Shown: positions 36,815 through 46,571 of the stretch, in pieces | Numbering within the stretch: position 1 is the first letter of the stretch | Layout of the letters: the number at the start of each line of letters is the position of its first letter | Assembly: GCF_000430725.1 (NCBI RefSeq) | Contig: NZ_KE387209.1 | Location: forward strand, 126,415-190,414 | From: Azohydromonas australica DSM 1124 | GTDB taxonomy: Bacteria; Pseudomonadota; Gammaproteobacteria; Burkholderiales; Burkholderiaceae_C | DNA: 64,000 nt | Direction: 5' to 3' | The notes under the pieces: model-generated | What the model saw: the letters and a program-made list of their open reading frames with translations, nothing else | Databases searched by the model: none | What the model was told of the DNA's origin: nothing | Made by a program: the position numbers and the translations under genes

Positions 36815-37771
36815 ATGGACAGACGCTACTTTCTGCAATCGCTGGGCATTGCTGCCGCCTGGCCGGCAGGCGCGCTTGCTCAGAGTCCCGGACGCCCGAT
36901 CCGGATCGTGCTCTCCCTGCCCGCCGGGAGCGCCATCGATTTCCAGGCTCGCTTGGTTGCACCACACCTTGCCACAAGCTTGGGCCAGCCAGTCGTCATA
37001 GACAACAAGCCGGGGGGCAAGGACATCATCGCGATGCAGGACGTGATCAAGTCAGCGCCGGACGGCCACACGCTCTACATGGGATCGCTGTCGCCGCTGG
37101 CCATCAACGTCGCCCTGGTCAAAGGCCTGCCGTACGACCCCCGACGCCACGTGACGCCAATCGCCGGGATGGCATTGACAAACCACGTGCTGATGGTCCG
37201 GTCCGATTTTCCGGCCAAAACCTTCGGCGAGTTCATCGCCTACGTCAAGCAGCGGCCCGGCAGCGTCAGCATCGCGCATGCCACCACGCTGGTCCAGACG
37301 CAGATCGCGACGTTGAATAGGATGGCCGGCATCGAACTCCTGCCCATTCCCTACAAGGGCACATCACAGACGATCACCGACGTCATCGGTGGTGCTCTGC
37401 AGGCCACGCTTCTTGATCCGGGGAACGCTCTGGCCCAAATGAAGGGCGGTCAGCTGCGCGCATTGGCCGTGACCTCGCTCAAGCGCAACCCGTTGACGCC
37501 GGATCTGCCCGCCATCTCCGAGACGCTGCCGGGATTCGACTTCTCGGCCTGGACGGCCATGGTTGGACCGGCGGGCATGTCGAGCGAGGTGGTGCAGCGC
37601 ATCAATGCGGCAATGAACCAAGCGTTGAGGCACAAAGACGTCACCGAGAAGCTGGCCCAGGCGGCCACGCTGCCTCTCATTCTTTCACCCGAAGAGCTCA
37701 AGGCATTGATCGAGTCGGACACGGCCCGCTGGATCAAGCTGACGCGCGAGGCCAATATCCAACCGGAATGA
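36815..37771 (+). CDS. Bug/TctC-family periplasmic solute receptor
   Basis: A 318-aa receptor and last gene of the GST-to-Bug operon. Signal peptide MDRRYFLQSLGIAAAWPAG ending at ALAQ-S. PIRIVLSLPAGSAIDFQARLV, VIDNKPGGKDIIAMQDV, PDGHTLYMGS, GLPYDPRRHVTPIAG and AWTAMVGPAGM follow the Bug pattern. The binding loop PAGSAID departs from PGGxxD, suggesting a non-carboxylate or unusual ligand. Two receptors in one operon are unusual. Confidence 0.92.
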   Translation: MDRRYFLQSLGIAAAWPAGALAQSPGRPIRIVLSLPAGSAIDFQARLVAPHLATSLGQPVVIDNKPGGKDIIAMQDVIKSAPDGHTLYMGSLSPLAINVALVKGLPYDPRRHVTPIAGMALTNHVLMVRSDFPAKTFGEFIAYVKQRPGSVSIAHATTLVQTQIATLNRMAGIELLPIPYKGTSQTITDVIGGALQATLLDPGNALAQMKGGQLRALAVTSLKRNPLTPDLPAISETLPGFDFSAWTAMVGPAGMSSEVVQRINAAMNQALRHKDVTEKLAQAATLPLILSPEELKALIESDTARWIKLTREANIQPE

Positions 37772-37778
37772 AGGTGTC

Positions 37779-37796
37779 GGTCGCCGCGAGGCGGCC
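37779..37796. terminator. Candidate terminator hairpin between convergent operons
   Basis: GGTCGCC-GCGA-GGCGGCC forms a 7-bp stem with a GNRA-type loop 8 nt after the Bug stop codon, between two convergent operons. No U-run follows, so termination may be weak or factor-dependent. Confidence 0.4.
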
Positions 37797-37819
37797 TACG
37801 CTGCGGTCAGCACACAGAA

Positions 37820-38797
37820 TCACACGATCCGGTAGACGCGCCGCGCGGTACCAGAGAAGAGCTCGCTGCGCTCCGCGTCGGTACATCCCAAGGTGGCAAG
37901 CTTGAAGGCATTCCAGATCGTGCCGTAGCTGCCCGCTACCCCGTCGGGCGGGAAGTTGCTGCCGAACATGCATCGCGCAGGTCCGAACGCGTCGATGCAG
38001 GTTTCGATGTAGGGCCGCCAAGCCTGCGCCAGCTCCCTCGCGCTGGGCGGGATCGGTCGGTCCTCGAAAGAAAAGCCGCATCGCTGCCGCGCGATGCCGC
38101 CAAGCTTCATCACCATGTTCGGACGGCGTGCGGCATCCACCACCAGCGCCTGCCACCGCGCGAACGTGTCCGGACGCGCATAGGCACCCACACCGAGCGG
38201 CCCGCCACAGTGGTTGACAATGATGGGAACGCCGGGAAACGCGTCGGCCAGGTTGCACAGTTCGGGCAGTTGCGGGTGGTACTGCCAAGCGTCGTACGAC
38301 AGCCCACGTGCTGCCAGGCGACCAAAGCCCGCACGGAAGTTCGCATCCGACAGCAAGCCAGGCGGCGCGTGGGGTCGTCCTCCGGGGTTGATGTTCGGGT
38401 CGGCATCCCACGCAACGTTGACACGGATGCCGCGCAGTCTGTCGCCGCTGGCCCGCGCCAGTGCGTCGAGCACCTCGTCAACGGCCGGACCGATCGTCAG
38501 GTCTGCTGCGCCGACGAAGGCGGCGCCAACCTCCGTGGGCCCGAACAGGCCGCTGGCGCTCATTGCCGCCATCCCGGCGACGAATTCCGCCTCGCCCACG
38601 GGCTGCATCGCCAAAGGTCCGCTGCGCCGGTACATCGCGCCGGACTCGACGCAGACCGTGGCAGTCACGTTGTGGCCGCCGGCCAGATCCGCCGCGAACT
38701 CGTCCAGCAGGTAGCGGCTTCCGGGGCGCAGCCAGAGGTGATGGTGGCTGTCGACAATGGGCAGGTCCGGCAGGACGATCGGCTCCACGTTGCTCAC
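37820..38797 (-). CDS. Amidohydrolase family 2 (TIM-barrel hydrolase)
   Basis: A 325-aa LigI-like metal-dependent hydrolase. HxH in IVDSHHHLWLRPG, a conserved ADLAGGHNVTATVCVE, VNHCGGPLG with the strand-end His, and CMFGSNFPPDG with the late acidic region. Its start codon overlaps the stop of the Bug gene upstream by 4 nt, so the receptor and hydrolase are made together and probably handle the same compound. Related to, but shorter than, the amidohydrolase at 34852. Confidence 0.9.
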   Translation of the reverse strand: MSNVEPIVLPDLPIVDSHHHLWLRPGSRYLLDEFAADLAGGHNVTATVCVESGAMYRRSGPLAMQPVGEAEFVAGMAAMSASGLFGPTEVGAAFVGAADLTIGPAVDEVLDALARASGDRLRGIRVNVAWDADPNINPGGRPHAPPGLLSDANFRAGFGRLAARGLSYDAWQYHPQLPELCNLADAFPGVPIIVNHCGGPLGVGAYARPDTFARWQALVVDAARRPNMVMKLGGIARQRCGFSFEDRPIPPSARELAQAWRPYIETCIDAFGPARCMFGSNFPPDGVAGSYGTIWNAFKLATLGCTDAERSELFSGTARRVYRIV

Positions 38798-39786
38798 TCC
38801 GGCTGCAGGCCCGAGACCTTCACCAGGTGCGCCCAGGCCTTGATCTGATCCTTGGTGAACGCCGCGAGAGCCTGCGGCGTCGAAGTTCTCGGCGCCAAGC
38901 CCAGGCGCTCGAACTGGTCATGCCCCTCCTTGCTCGCGATAGCCTTGACAAAGGCACTGTTGAGGACATCGATGACGGGTTGGGGCGTACCGCGCGGGGC
39001 GTACAGCGCGAGAAACGTCGTGATCTCCTGGTAGCCCGGCACGCCCGCATCGGCGATGGTCGGCAGCGAGCGCATGGACGGCAGGGGGACCGGCGCGGTG
39101 ACCGCCAGTGCACGTATCGCGCCTTGCTTGATGAATTGATCTGCCACCAGCGGATCGCTGATGATGAAGTCGACGCGACCGGCTACCAGTTCCAGCATGG
39201 CTTGCGACGCTCCCTTGAAGGGAATCTCCGTCGCGCTGATACCGGTGATCGATTGCAACAGCCCGACAGCAACCTTGTTGCCGGAGTTCCCGACGCCATA
39301 GTTGAGCTTGCCGGGGCGAGCTTTCGCGTACGCGATGAACTCTGGAACTGTCTTGATTGGCAGGTCTGCCCTGACAACCAGCACGAGCGGGTTGGCACTG
39401 ACGAGCGTGATCGGCTCAAAGTCACGCAACGGGTCGTACGTGAGGTTTTTTACCAGGTGCACGTTGGCGGCCATCGTGGTGTTGCCACCCATGAACAGCG
39501 TGTAGCCGTCTGGTGGAGCGCGGCGGGCTTGGTCGGCTCCGATGGTACCGGCCGCGCTGGCACTGCTGACGACGACCACCGGTTGCCCCAAGGTCTTGGC
39601 CGCCTGCTCCCCCAGGTAGCGCAGCAGTGTGTCCGACTGGCTGCCGGGCGTGGCCGTGCTGATGACCTGGATCGGCTTGGACGGGTAACGAGGCTGCGTC
39701 CAGCCCACATGGGACGCCGCCGCCAAAGTCATTGCCAGCAACCATCGCATGAACGTTATCAACGTTGAGGATTTTCTGGTCTGCAT
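38794..39786 (-). CDS. Bug/TctC-family periplasmic solute receptor
   Basis: A 330-aa receptor with signal peptide (FMRWLLAMTLAAASHVGWT-Q). PIQVISTATPGSQSDTLLRYL in the first strand and loop, APPDGYTLFMGGN, NLTYDPLRDFEPITLV, and a C-terminal LVKVSGLQPE. The loop PGSQSD is again noncanonical. It is the first gene of a two-gene minus-strand operon with amidohydrolase; its promoter shares the divergent space with the receptor at 40070, which holds operator site 3. Confidence 0.92.
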   Translation of the reverse strand: MQTRKSSTLITFMRWLLAMTLAAASHVGWTQPRYPSKPIQVISTATPGSQSDTLLRYLGEQAAKTLGQPVVVVSSASAAGTIGADQARRAPPDGYTLFMGGNTTMAANVHLVKNLTYDPLRDFEPITLVSANPLVLVVRADLPIKTVPEFIAYAKARPGKLNYGVGNSGNKVAVGLLQSITGISATEIPFKGASQAMLELVAGRVDFIISDPLVADQFIKQGAIRALAVTAPVPLPSMRSLPTIADAGVPGYQEITTFLALYAPRGTPQPVIDVLNSAFVKAIASKEGHDQFERLGLAPRTSTPQALAAFTKDQIKAWAHLVKVSGLQPE

Positions 39787-39946
39787 GTTGTGTCTCCTGC
39801 AGGCAGTCTAGAAAGCAGCTGCGATTGCCGTCCAACGCCATTTCTCGATGCCGGGCTTCTCGCTTTCTGGATGCAATCAAGCGGACGCGACCTCGCTATG
39901 TGGTAGCAACCCTCATTGATGCGGCACACTCATCACGTTAACGTAT

Positions 39947-39982
39947 TAACGCTTATACGTCATATTGTTCTTATATACGAAC
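39947..39982. promoter_or_regulatory. Tandem palindromic operator, site 3 (divergent)
   Basis: GTTCTTATATACGAAC at 39967-39982 (15 of 16) with a weaker partner TAACGCTTATACGTCA starting exactly 20 bp away at 39947 (8 of 16, keeping the central TATACG). It lies between two divergent Bug genes, 88 nt before the one at 40070 and 160 nt before the one ending at 39786, so one site pair could control both. Confidence 0.7.
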
Positions 39983-40069
39983 AAGTGCGTTACCTCGGGA
40001 CATCGACGAATTGGGCCGTGTGTGCCCGCTCGGCGCTTGGCCCGCCCTTTCAAGCAGGAGACTGTTCGC

Positions 40070-41026
40070 ATGCGACGTCGCACGTTCGTCAAGATGCTCG
40101 GCTCGACTTGTGTCGCAGGCACGGCCTTCGCACAGTCTGGCACTGGCAAGCCGATCCGGATCATCGTGCCGCTGTCCACCGGAACACCGAGCGACGCCGT
40201 GGCACGCATCGTTGCTCCCAAGCTCAGCTCCCTGCTGGGCCAGTCAGTGATCGTCGACAACAAGCCAGGGGCCAATGGGCTGATCGCGGTGCAGGACCTG
40301 ATGCGTTCACCGGCCGATGGCAGCGCTCTGATGATGGGTTCGGTATCGTTCCTTGGAATCAACGTGGCACTGGTGAAGAATCTGTCCTACGACCCGCGGC
40401 GTGACCTCACGCCGATTGCCGGCGTCTACTCCGGTAATCACGCCTGGATGGTGCATCCTGGCGTTGCAGCGCGGTCGCTCTCCGAGCTCGTTGCGCTCGC
40501 CAAAGCGCGCCCTGGTCAGCTGCGCGCCGGCTATGGATCGACTTTGGTCCAGGTGCAGTTGCTCGCGTTCGAGAAAATGGCCGGTGTCGAGTTTCTGAAA
40601 ATCCCGTACAAGTCGACGGCCACCAACACGACCGACCTGATGGGTGGCACCCTGGATCTTGGCCTTCTTGACATGGGCACGGCCATGGTTCTGGCCAGGG
40701 ATGGGAAATTGCGCGCGCTTGCCACAAGCCCTCTCAAACGCCATCCGCTCACGCCGGACTGGCCAGCCGTGTCGGAGACATTGCCTGGTTACGACATCGC
40801 GTCCTGGTCCGCACTCGTGGGCCCGGCAGGCATGTCGCAAGATGGGGTGAGTCGCATCAGCGACGCGATAGCACAAATCCTGCGACAGAAGGATGTGATC
40901 GAAAGCCTTGCCAAAGCCGGCACGGTGCCAATGGCAATGACACCGCCGCAACTGCAGGACCACATTGCCGCCGAGGTGACAAAGTTCATCACCATCGCGC
41001 GGCAAGCCAACCTCGAACCCGAGTGA
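40070..41026 (+). CDS. Bug/TctC-family periplasmic solute receptor
   Basis: A 318-aa receptor with a short signal (FVKMLGSTCVAGTAFA-Q). PIRIIVPLSTGTPSDAVARIV, VIDNKPGANGLIAVQDL, PADGSALMMG, NLSYDPRRDLTPIAG and SWSALVGPAGMS. The binding loop TGTPSD is nearly that of the receptor at 31137, so they may be duplicates with related ligands. It is not followed by an enzyme gene; the next about 1 kb is non-coding. The ATG at 40070 is chosen for the signal peptide. Confidence 0.92.
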   Translation: MRRRTFVKMLGSTCVAGTAFAQSGTGKPIRIIVPLSTGTPSDAVARIVAPKLSSLLGQSVIVDNKPGANGLIAVQDLMRSPADGSALMMGSVSFLGINVALVKNLSYDPRRDLTPIAGVYSGNHAWMVHPGVAARSLSELVALAKARPGQLRAGYGSTLVQVQLLAFEKMAGVEFLKIPYKSTATNTTDLMGGTLDLGLLDMGTAMVLARDGKLRALATSPLKRHPLTPDWPAVSETLPGYDIASWSALVGPAGMSQDGVSRISDAIAQILRQKDVIESLAKAGTVPMAMTPPQLQDHIAAEVTKFITIARQANLEPE

Positions 41027-42005
41027 ACATCCGAAGCAGCGGGTCGTGCATCCCCTGGTCAGCGCTACGACAGCTCGCACGCTGTACTCAAATGGTTGCG
41101 CCGGACGAGAATGTGCGGCTGGCCCACGAGTCGACGTACACGGTCAAGACACCGCTGTTGCTTTTTTGAGCTAAGGCTGAACTTGACGTGTCGGCCCGAA
41201 CAACACCATGGCGTGTTACGGGCTCACCAGCCCGATCATGCACCCTGGGTTCGATCGTAAGCGCAGACCCCCATGCGCCTATTCGTTGCCAGCCGCTTCA
41301 TCTGGCTCTATTCGAGATCATCAAGGAGGTCGAGGGGTACTCGGCCTCGTTGGTGCTGCGGCGCTGCAGGCAGGTGTCGAAGTCAGTGCCGGGCCCTTCC
41401 CTTAGCAACGTCTTGCCGCCAGCCCAGGAAGGAGCCGAAGGTTCAAACTTGGGTCTCAAAGATCCTTCGCGGCAGTCAAGTCACTCTGAAATCCATGCGC
41501 GGCACCCCGCCTCTGCGCATTCAGAGCGCTTGGGATGGCTTGGGCTCGTGCCGCGCATGTAACACAGGCTTCATGCGACCTGGGGCCGCACTCCACCGCA
41601 GCGTGGTTCTGCAGCTCACGTTCTGAATACGGCGAAGGCCTGCTACAGCCGCAGACGCAAGCCGCCAACCCCCTTCTCAGCGCTATGGCTGCGTCAACGC
41701 TGCCGGCAGCCGCCGTTGCCCGCCCCGACGCCGGGCCAGAACGTGACACGCCGCAGATGAACTGACGCCCGCACGGGTGTTCACAAGCGGCACGTGCCGC
41801 AGGGATACCGCCACTGGAAGGAGCGGCGAGCGCTTCGTGATCCCGCTTTGTCGCCAGACGTCGGCGGTGCAGGGCCATGGTTCCTCATGAGAACGAGCGC
41901 GTGCGCACGACGGCGTCTGCACGCGAACAACTTTCGGGCCGACGCCCGCTTGGTCGCCATGCGCACAAACCCGAATGACACGGTCCGCTAGTCCATCTAC
42001 ATTTG
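41027..42005. other. Intergenic region of about 1 kb, no recognised gene
   Basis: Several short overlapping frames on both strands, none with a recognisable motif or ribosome-binding site. Mixed-frame coding-like composition around 41200-41560 could be a heavily decayed gene. The right end carries operator site 4. Confidence 0.4.
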
Positions 42006-42041
42006 AGTCGTATATACGAAAGCGAATTCGCATAAGCGAAC
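42006..42041. promoter_or_regulatory. Tandem palindromic operator, site 4
   Basis: AGTCGTATATACGAAA at 42006-42021 (13 of 16) and ATTCGCATAAGCGAAC at 42026-42041 (12 of 16), start-to-start distance 20 bp. This is the pair in which both copies are well conserved. It lies 40 nt before the Bug start at 42082. Confidence 0.75.
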
Positions 42042-42081
42042 TATTAACCATAGCAGGTTGCATCGCGACAGCGTGATTTGG

Positions 42082-43092
42082 ATGAACACCCGTATGGAGA
42101 CAAGCTTGCCCAACTCCTCCCTTTCCCGACGTAAAGCGGTGATCGCTCTGGCAATGACCACCATCGCGGCAGCGGCAGGTGCGCAGCAGCAGCCGGCACC
42201 CTATCCGAACAAGCCCATCAAGATCCTGGTTGGTGTACCGCCAGGGGGCAGCACCGACACAGTCGCCCGCCTTTTCGCTGAATGGCTGCGCGAAAGCATG
42301 GGACAGCCAACGATTGTTGAAAACCGGCCGGGCGCGAATACGGCCGTCGCGGCCGATGCCGTGGCCCACTCGGCACCCGACGGCTATACGCTGTTGGTGG
42401 CAACCGACGCGTTCATCACGGTGCCGTTGCTCAAGAAGGCGAGCTTCGACCCGTTCAAGGATTTCGCTCCAGTTGCCACGCTGACAGTGAATCCCTTTGT
42501 GATGGCCGTGCACCCTTCACTGCCCGTCAACACGTTGAAGGAATTCATTGCTTACGCCAAGGCACGACCGGACAAGCTGAGCTACGCGTCTTCAGGCAAC
42601 GGCGGTGCCACCCATCTTGGAACCGAGAAGTTCAAGATGCTCACAGGTACCCGCATCATCCACATTCCCTACCGCGGCGCAGGTCCGGCATTGAACGATG
42701 CGATTGGTGGCCAGGTCGAGCTCTCGATGTGGACGCCACTGGCCATCGGGACGCACGTTGCAACCGGCAAACTAAAGCCGCTGGCTGTCACCGGCCCGCA
42801 CCGCGTCTCCACCCTGCCCCAAGTGCCGACTTTTGCCGAAGCAGGCCTTCCCGCGTTCGATCACCAGGCTTGGCAAGGAGTCTTCGCACCGGCAGGCACA
42901 CCACAACCTGTCATCGATCGCCTCAACGTGGAGATCAAAAAGATGCTCGCGCAACCGAGGATCAAGGAAACGCTCGACAAGCAAGGAGTCGATCCGTTCT
43001 ATTTGGCCGCCGAGAAGGTGCCGGAATTTCTGCGCCGCGAGTCGGCAGGACTGGCCACCCTTGTCAAGTCCGCCAACGTCACGATGGATTGA
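42082..43092 (+). CDS. Bug/TctC-family periplasmic solute receptor
   Basis: A receptor of about 336 aa with Tat-like or Sec signal (SLSRRKAVIALAMTTIAAA-AGA). This one has the canonical Bug loop: PIKILVGVPPGGSTDTVARLF, then VENRPGANTAVAADAV, PDGYTLLVAT and IPYRGAGPALNDAIGG. Met codons at 42082 and 42094 are possible starts. PrpD begins 10 nt downstream with a GAGGAGG site overlapping the receptor's end, so the two are cotranscribed under operator site 4. Confidence 0.92.
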   Translation: MNTRMETSLPNSSLSRRKAVIALAMTTIAAAAGAQQQPAPYPNKPIKILVGVPPGGSTDTVARLFAEWLRESMGQPTIVENRPGANTAVAADAVAHSAPDGYTLLVATDAFITVPLLKKASFDPFKDFAPVATLTVNPFVMAVHPSLPVNTLKEFIAYAKARPDKLSYASSGNGGATHLGTEKFKMLTGTRIIHIPYRGAGPALNDAIGGQVELSMWTPLAIGTHVATGKLKPLAVTGPHRVSTLPQVPTFAEAGLPAFDHQAWQGVFAPAGTPQPVIDRLNVEIKKMLAQPRIKETLDKQGVDPFYLAAEKVPEFLRRESAGLATLVKSANVTMD

Positions 43093-43102
43093 GGAGGCTT
43101 GC

Positions 43103-44455
43103 ATGACTGACAACCCGACCCTTGCGCTTACTCGTTATGCGGCATCGACGTCGCTAGAGGCCCTTCCCGCAGATGTGGTTGATCGCGCGAAGCAAGTGAT
43201 CTTTGATGAGGTGGCCTGCGCCTGCTTCGGCCGCAGGAGTCTTGCGGGCGACTTGGGTGCGCGGTACGCCGGCCAGTTTGGCGGCGCTGCGGAAGCCCGT
43301 ATCCATGCCAGCGCGCAACGTGTGGCAGCTCCCTACGCGGCACTCGCCAACGGTGCAGCTGGCCACGGCGAAGAAGTGGACGGCGCACATGTCGTGGGCG
43401 GCCATCCGGGCGCCTCGATCGTGCATGCCGCAGTCGCGATGGCGGAGCGCCAGCGCAGCTCTGGAGCCGAGCTCATCAATGCCGTCGTGCTCGGATATGA
43501 GGTGGGTACACGCGTGGTCAAGGCCTGCGGCACCCTGTTCTCCGTCAAGAATCGCTTCGGCCTGAATTCCGATTTCCTGTATACGCTGGGGGCGACGGCC
43601 GCAGCATGCCGCCTGATGCGGCTGGACTCCAACGCGCATGGCCACGCCTTGGCGCTGTCCACGTTCCAGTCCAACGCGCTTTGCGCCTTTTATGCCGAGA
43701 AGCGACACATCAGCAAGTCGTTTTGCAACGGTCAATTCGCATTCACGGGCGTCAGTGCCGCACTGATGGCGGTAGCAGGCCTCGAGGGTCACGAAGACAT
43801 CCTCGGCGCCCCCTACGGCGTACTGCATGCCTGGGGTGTCGAGGGCGGTCGCGAGATCCTGCTGGATCGTCTTGGAAGCCATTTCGGCATCATGGACGCA
43901 AATTTCAAGCTGTTGAACGCCGGGTACCCCATCCACGCGCCGGTAGAGGCGGCTTTGACCCTTGTGGCGCAGCACGGCATAGCGCCCAGTGCGATCGAGT
44001 CGATCGACGTCGGCATGCCGACCCAGACGATGAAGGTGGTGGACAACCGCGACATGCACAACATCTGCCTGCAAGACATGCTCAGTGCAGCCTTGGTCCG
44101 CGGCGGGCTTGCGCTGCGGGAATCGCCCTTTCCCGCCGTGCTGAACGACCCGGTGTTCCAGCAACTGCGCCCCCGCGTCCAGTTGCGAGGCCACCCCGAT
44201 CTTGACCGCGACCAGCCTGATGGCCGCGGTGCGATCGTGACGATGACGACCCGGGACGGTGCAGTGGTGTCGGCTCGAATCGACTATCCGAAGGGCCACA
44301 GCCGGCGGGGAGGTTTGAGCTGGTCCGATCTTTCCGCGAAGTGGCGCGAGGGCATGCCGGAGCGTGACGTCGACCGCATCGCCTCGCATACACGGCGCCT
44401 GGAGGACGCCGAGGACGTTTGCGAATGGCTTGACACATTTTCGGCCAGACCCTGA
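43103..44455 (+). CDS. MmgE/PrpD family protein
   Basis: A 450-aa PrpD-superfamily enzyme. Signature segments GHGEEVDGAHVVGGHPGAS, AEKRHISKSFCNGQFAFTG, NAGYPIHAPVEAAL and DYPKGHSRRGG. It is the same length as the paralog at 46572-47924 and shares these motifs almost residue for residue; the other PrpD at 29596 is more distant. A strong GAGGAGG lies before the ATG. Likely dehydratase, decarboxylase or isomerase acting on a tricarboxylate-like intermediate delivered by the linked receptor. Confidence 0.9.
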   Translation: MTDNPTLALTRYAASTSLEALPADVVDRAKQVIFDEVACACFGRRSLAGDLGARYAGQFGGAAEARIHASAQRVAAPYAALANGAAGHGEEVDGAHVVGGHPGASIVHAAVAMAERQRSSGAELINAVVLGYEVGTRVVKACGTLFSVKNRFGLNSDFLYTLGATAAACRLMRLDSNAHGHALALSTFQSNALCAFYAEKRHISKSFCNGQFAFTGVSAALMAVAGLEGHEDILGAPYGVLHAWGVEGGREILLDRLGSHFGIMDANFKLLNAGYPIHAPVEAALTLVAQHGIAPSAIESIDVGMPTQTMKVVDNRDMHNICLQDMLSAALVRGGLALRESPFPAVLNDPVFQQLRPRVQLRGHPDLDRDQPDGRGAIVTMTTRDGAVVSARIDYPKGHSRRGGLSWSDLSAKWREGMPERDVDRIASHTRRLEDAEDVCEWLDTFSARP

Positions 44456-44515
44456 CGTCAAGTTTCTTGAGCAACGGCCTTTGCAAAAACGGCCTTGAAC
44501 CATCCCGGGACCGCC

Positions 44516-45433
44516 ATGCTGATCGATCTCGTTCAACTAAGAACCTTTGTCGCTGTAGCGGAGGAGCAGCACCTCACGCGTGCTGCTGAGCGGCTACATA
44601 TCAGTCAATCGGCCGCCAGCGCACATGTGCGTTCGGTGGAGGATAACCTGGATACGCAACTCTTTCTCCGCACCAACCGTAGCCTGGAGTTGACGCGGGC
44701 GGGCCAGATGGTGCTGCGTCAAGCCAAGACCTTGCTCAACGAAGCCGCGGAGTTCACCTCGTTCGCCCGCGTCGTCAGAGGCAAGCTCGAAGGCAACCTG
44801 GTTGTCGGGACAAGCAGCGAGCCCTCGGCCAGCCGCATCGGGGAAGTCGTTGCCGCGCTGCGGTCCAGTCATCCGCTGATCACCGTGGACCTGCGGGCAC
44901 GGCCCTCATCGGGCACGCGCCAAGCCCTGAAGACCGGCGAGCTCGACTTCGGGATCATGCTGAGCCAGCCACTTGACCCTGGCTTCACGTACTACAAGCT
45001 CGCGACGATGAAATTCCGTATCGCCGGCCCCGTGGCATGGAAGTCCCGTATCGAAAGCGCCGGCTGGTCTGAGCTTGCGGCCATGCCCTGGTTGACGCCA
45101 GCTGACAGCAGTCTGGCCTATGCATGCATGCTGAGGGAGCTCTTCGGCGACCGGGGCCTGGAGCTCAATACCGTCGTGCGCTTCGACAATGCTGCGCTCG
45201 GCCGGTCGCTGCTCAAGGCTGGTGTCGGCATGATGCTGATGCACGAGCAGCATGCGCTGGAAGGCGAGCAGGACGGCCTGCTCACGCTCTCGCCGCTCGC
45301 CGAGGTGGATTTCGGGTTGTTCGCGGCGCATGTCGCCAGCCGAGGCAGGGATCCGCTGATCTGTGCCTTTGTCGACGCAGTGAAGCAGGGTTGGCCGGAG
45401 TGCACGCCGGCCGCCGCGCTTCAACAAGGTTGA
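44516..45433 (+). CDS. LysR-family transcriptional regulator
   Basis: A 305-aa LysR regulator. HTH at about residues 5-60 (LRTFVAVAEEQHLTRAAERLH, SQSAASAHVRSVEDNLD, LFLRTNRSLELTRAG) and an effector domain (GNLVVGTSSEPSASRIG, LDFGIMLSQP, GVGMMLMHEQHAL). It lies 60 nt after PrpD on the same strand and converges with the next Bug gene. It may regulate the adjacent Bug/PrpD pairs. It is not an obvious candidate for the GTTCGTATATACGAAC operator, which lacks LysR spacing. Confidence 0.92.
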   Translation: MLIDLVQLRTFVAVAEEQHLTRAAERLHISQSAASAHVRSVEDNLDTQLFLRTNRSLELTRAGQMVLRQAKTLLNEAAEFTSFARVVRGKLEGNLVVGTSSEPSASRIGEVVAALRSSHPLITVDLRARPSSGTRQALKTGELDFGIMLSQPLDPGFTYYKLATMKFRIAGPVAWKSRIESAGWSELAAMPWLTPADSSLAYACMLRELFGDRGLELNTVVRFDNAALGRSLLKAGVGMMLMHEQHALEGEQDGLLTLSPLAEVDFGLFAAHVASRGRDPLICAFVDAVKQGWPECTPAAALQQG

Positions 45434-45462
45434 ACCAGCGCCAACCGGTTGCCTGGCATCGC

Positions 45463-46443
45463 TTACTCGGTCTTGATATTGCGGTCCTTGACCAGCCGCG
45501 TCCAGCGCGCGATGTCGCCGGCAATCAGCTTGCCGAATTCGGCGGTACTGCTGGGCGCCGGCACCCCGCCCTCGCGGGCTAGCAGATCTCGCATCTCCGG
45601 CTGCGCCAGGATTTCGTTGAGTTCACCGTTCAGACGCTTGACGATCTGGGACGGCACCCGCGCCGGCGCGACAAGTCCCCACCAGAAATCAATCTGGAAT
45701 CCAGGAAATCCCGCCTCGGCGGTGGTTGGGATCTGAGGCGCGAACGGCGACCGCCTCGCACTTGTCACCGCCAGGCCGCGCACCTTGCCGCTTTCGACGA
45801 GTGTGTTTGCCGTTGCGAACGTGGTGAGACCGGCTTGCAGGTGGCCGGCCATCAGGTCATTGAATGCCGGCGCCATGCCCTTGTAGGGAATGTGTGTGAA
45901 CTGCACCTTTGCCTCCGCCGCGAGCATCTCCATGCCGAGGTGGCTCATCGCGCCGACGCCGCCCGAGCCGTAGGTCAAGCCGTTGGGCTTCGTGCGCGCC
46001 AGGTCAATCAGCTCGCCCAAGGTCTTCACCGGCAGCGAGTTCGGCACCGCAACGAGCAACGGCGTCGTCCCGATGCTGCCGATCGGTGCGATGTCGCGAA
46101 CCGGGTCGTAGGGAAGCTTCTTGCCGGTGGCGACGATCGTTGCGTAGGCACTGGTCGTGAACAACAACGTGTAGCCGTCGGGCGCGGCCTTGATGCCAGC
46201 TTCGATGCCAAGCGCCCCGCCTGCACCACCCCGGTTGTCAATGATGATGGGCTGGCCCAGCCGGCTCGACAGCTTGTTGGCAATGGTGCGTGCAATCAGG
46301 TCCGTTCCGCCACCAGGCGCGTAAGGAACGATCAGCTTGATCGGCCGCTCAGGCCAAGCCGGCTGTTGGGCCTGTGCGTTCCCGCCGAGTGACAACGCAG
46401 TGGTCAGGACAGAAAATTCCAAGAGAAGGGTACGCCGTTTCAC
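45463..46443 (-). CDS. Bug/TctC-family periplasmic solute receptor
   Basis: A 326-aa receptor with canonical loop (PIKLIVPYAPGGGTDLIARTI), IIDNRGGAGGALGIEAG, PDGYTLLFTTS, KLPYDPVRDIAPIGS and IPYKGMAPAFNDLMAG. GTG start at 46443 with GGAGAC upstream; the signal peptide ends at NAQA-QQ. It is divergent from the PrpD at 46572, mirroring the Bug-PrpD association at 42-44 kb but in opposite orientation. No copy of the tandem operator was found in the 128-nt divergent space. Confidence 0.9.
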   Translation of the reverse strand: MKRRTLLLEFSVLTTALSLGGNAQAQQPAWPERPIKLIVPYAPGGGTDLIARTIANKLSSRLGQPIIIDNRGGAGGALGIEAGIKAAPDGYTLLFTTSAYATIVATGKKLPYDPVRDIAPIGSIGTTPLLVAVPNSLPVKTLGELIDLARTKPNGLTYGSGGVGAMSHLGMEMLAAEAKVQFTHIPYKGMAPAFNDLMAGHLQAGLTTFATANTLVESGKVRGLAVTSARRSPFAPQIPTTAEAGFPGFQIDFWWGLVAPARVPSQIVKRLNGELNEILAQPEMRDLLAREGGVPAPSSTAEFGKLIAGDIARWTRLVKDRNIKTE

Positions 46444-46571
46444 AATGTCTCCGAGTGCTTTTGCGGCTGAGTTTAGGAACCTGGAATGCGGACCGTCCAA
46501 CGCGATTATTGAGAGGCGGTCTTCATGAAACACGCATGGACAGCGCCCGGCGCAGCGCAAACACTGCGCAG

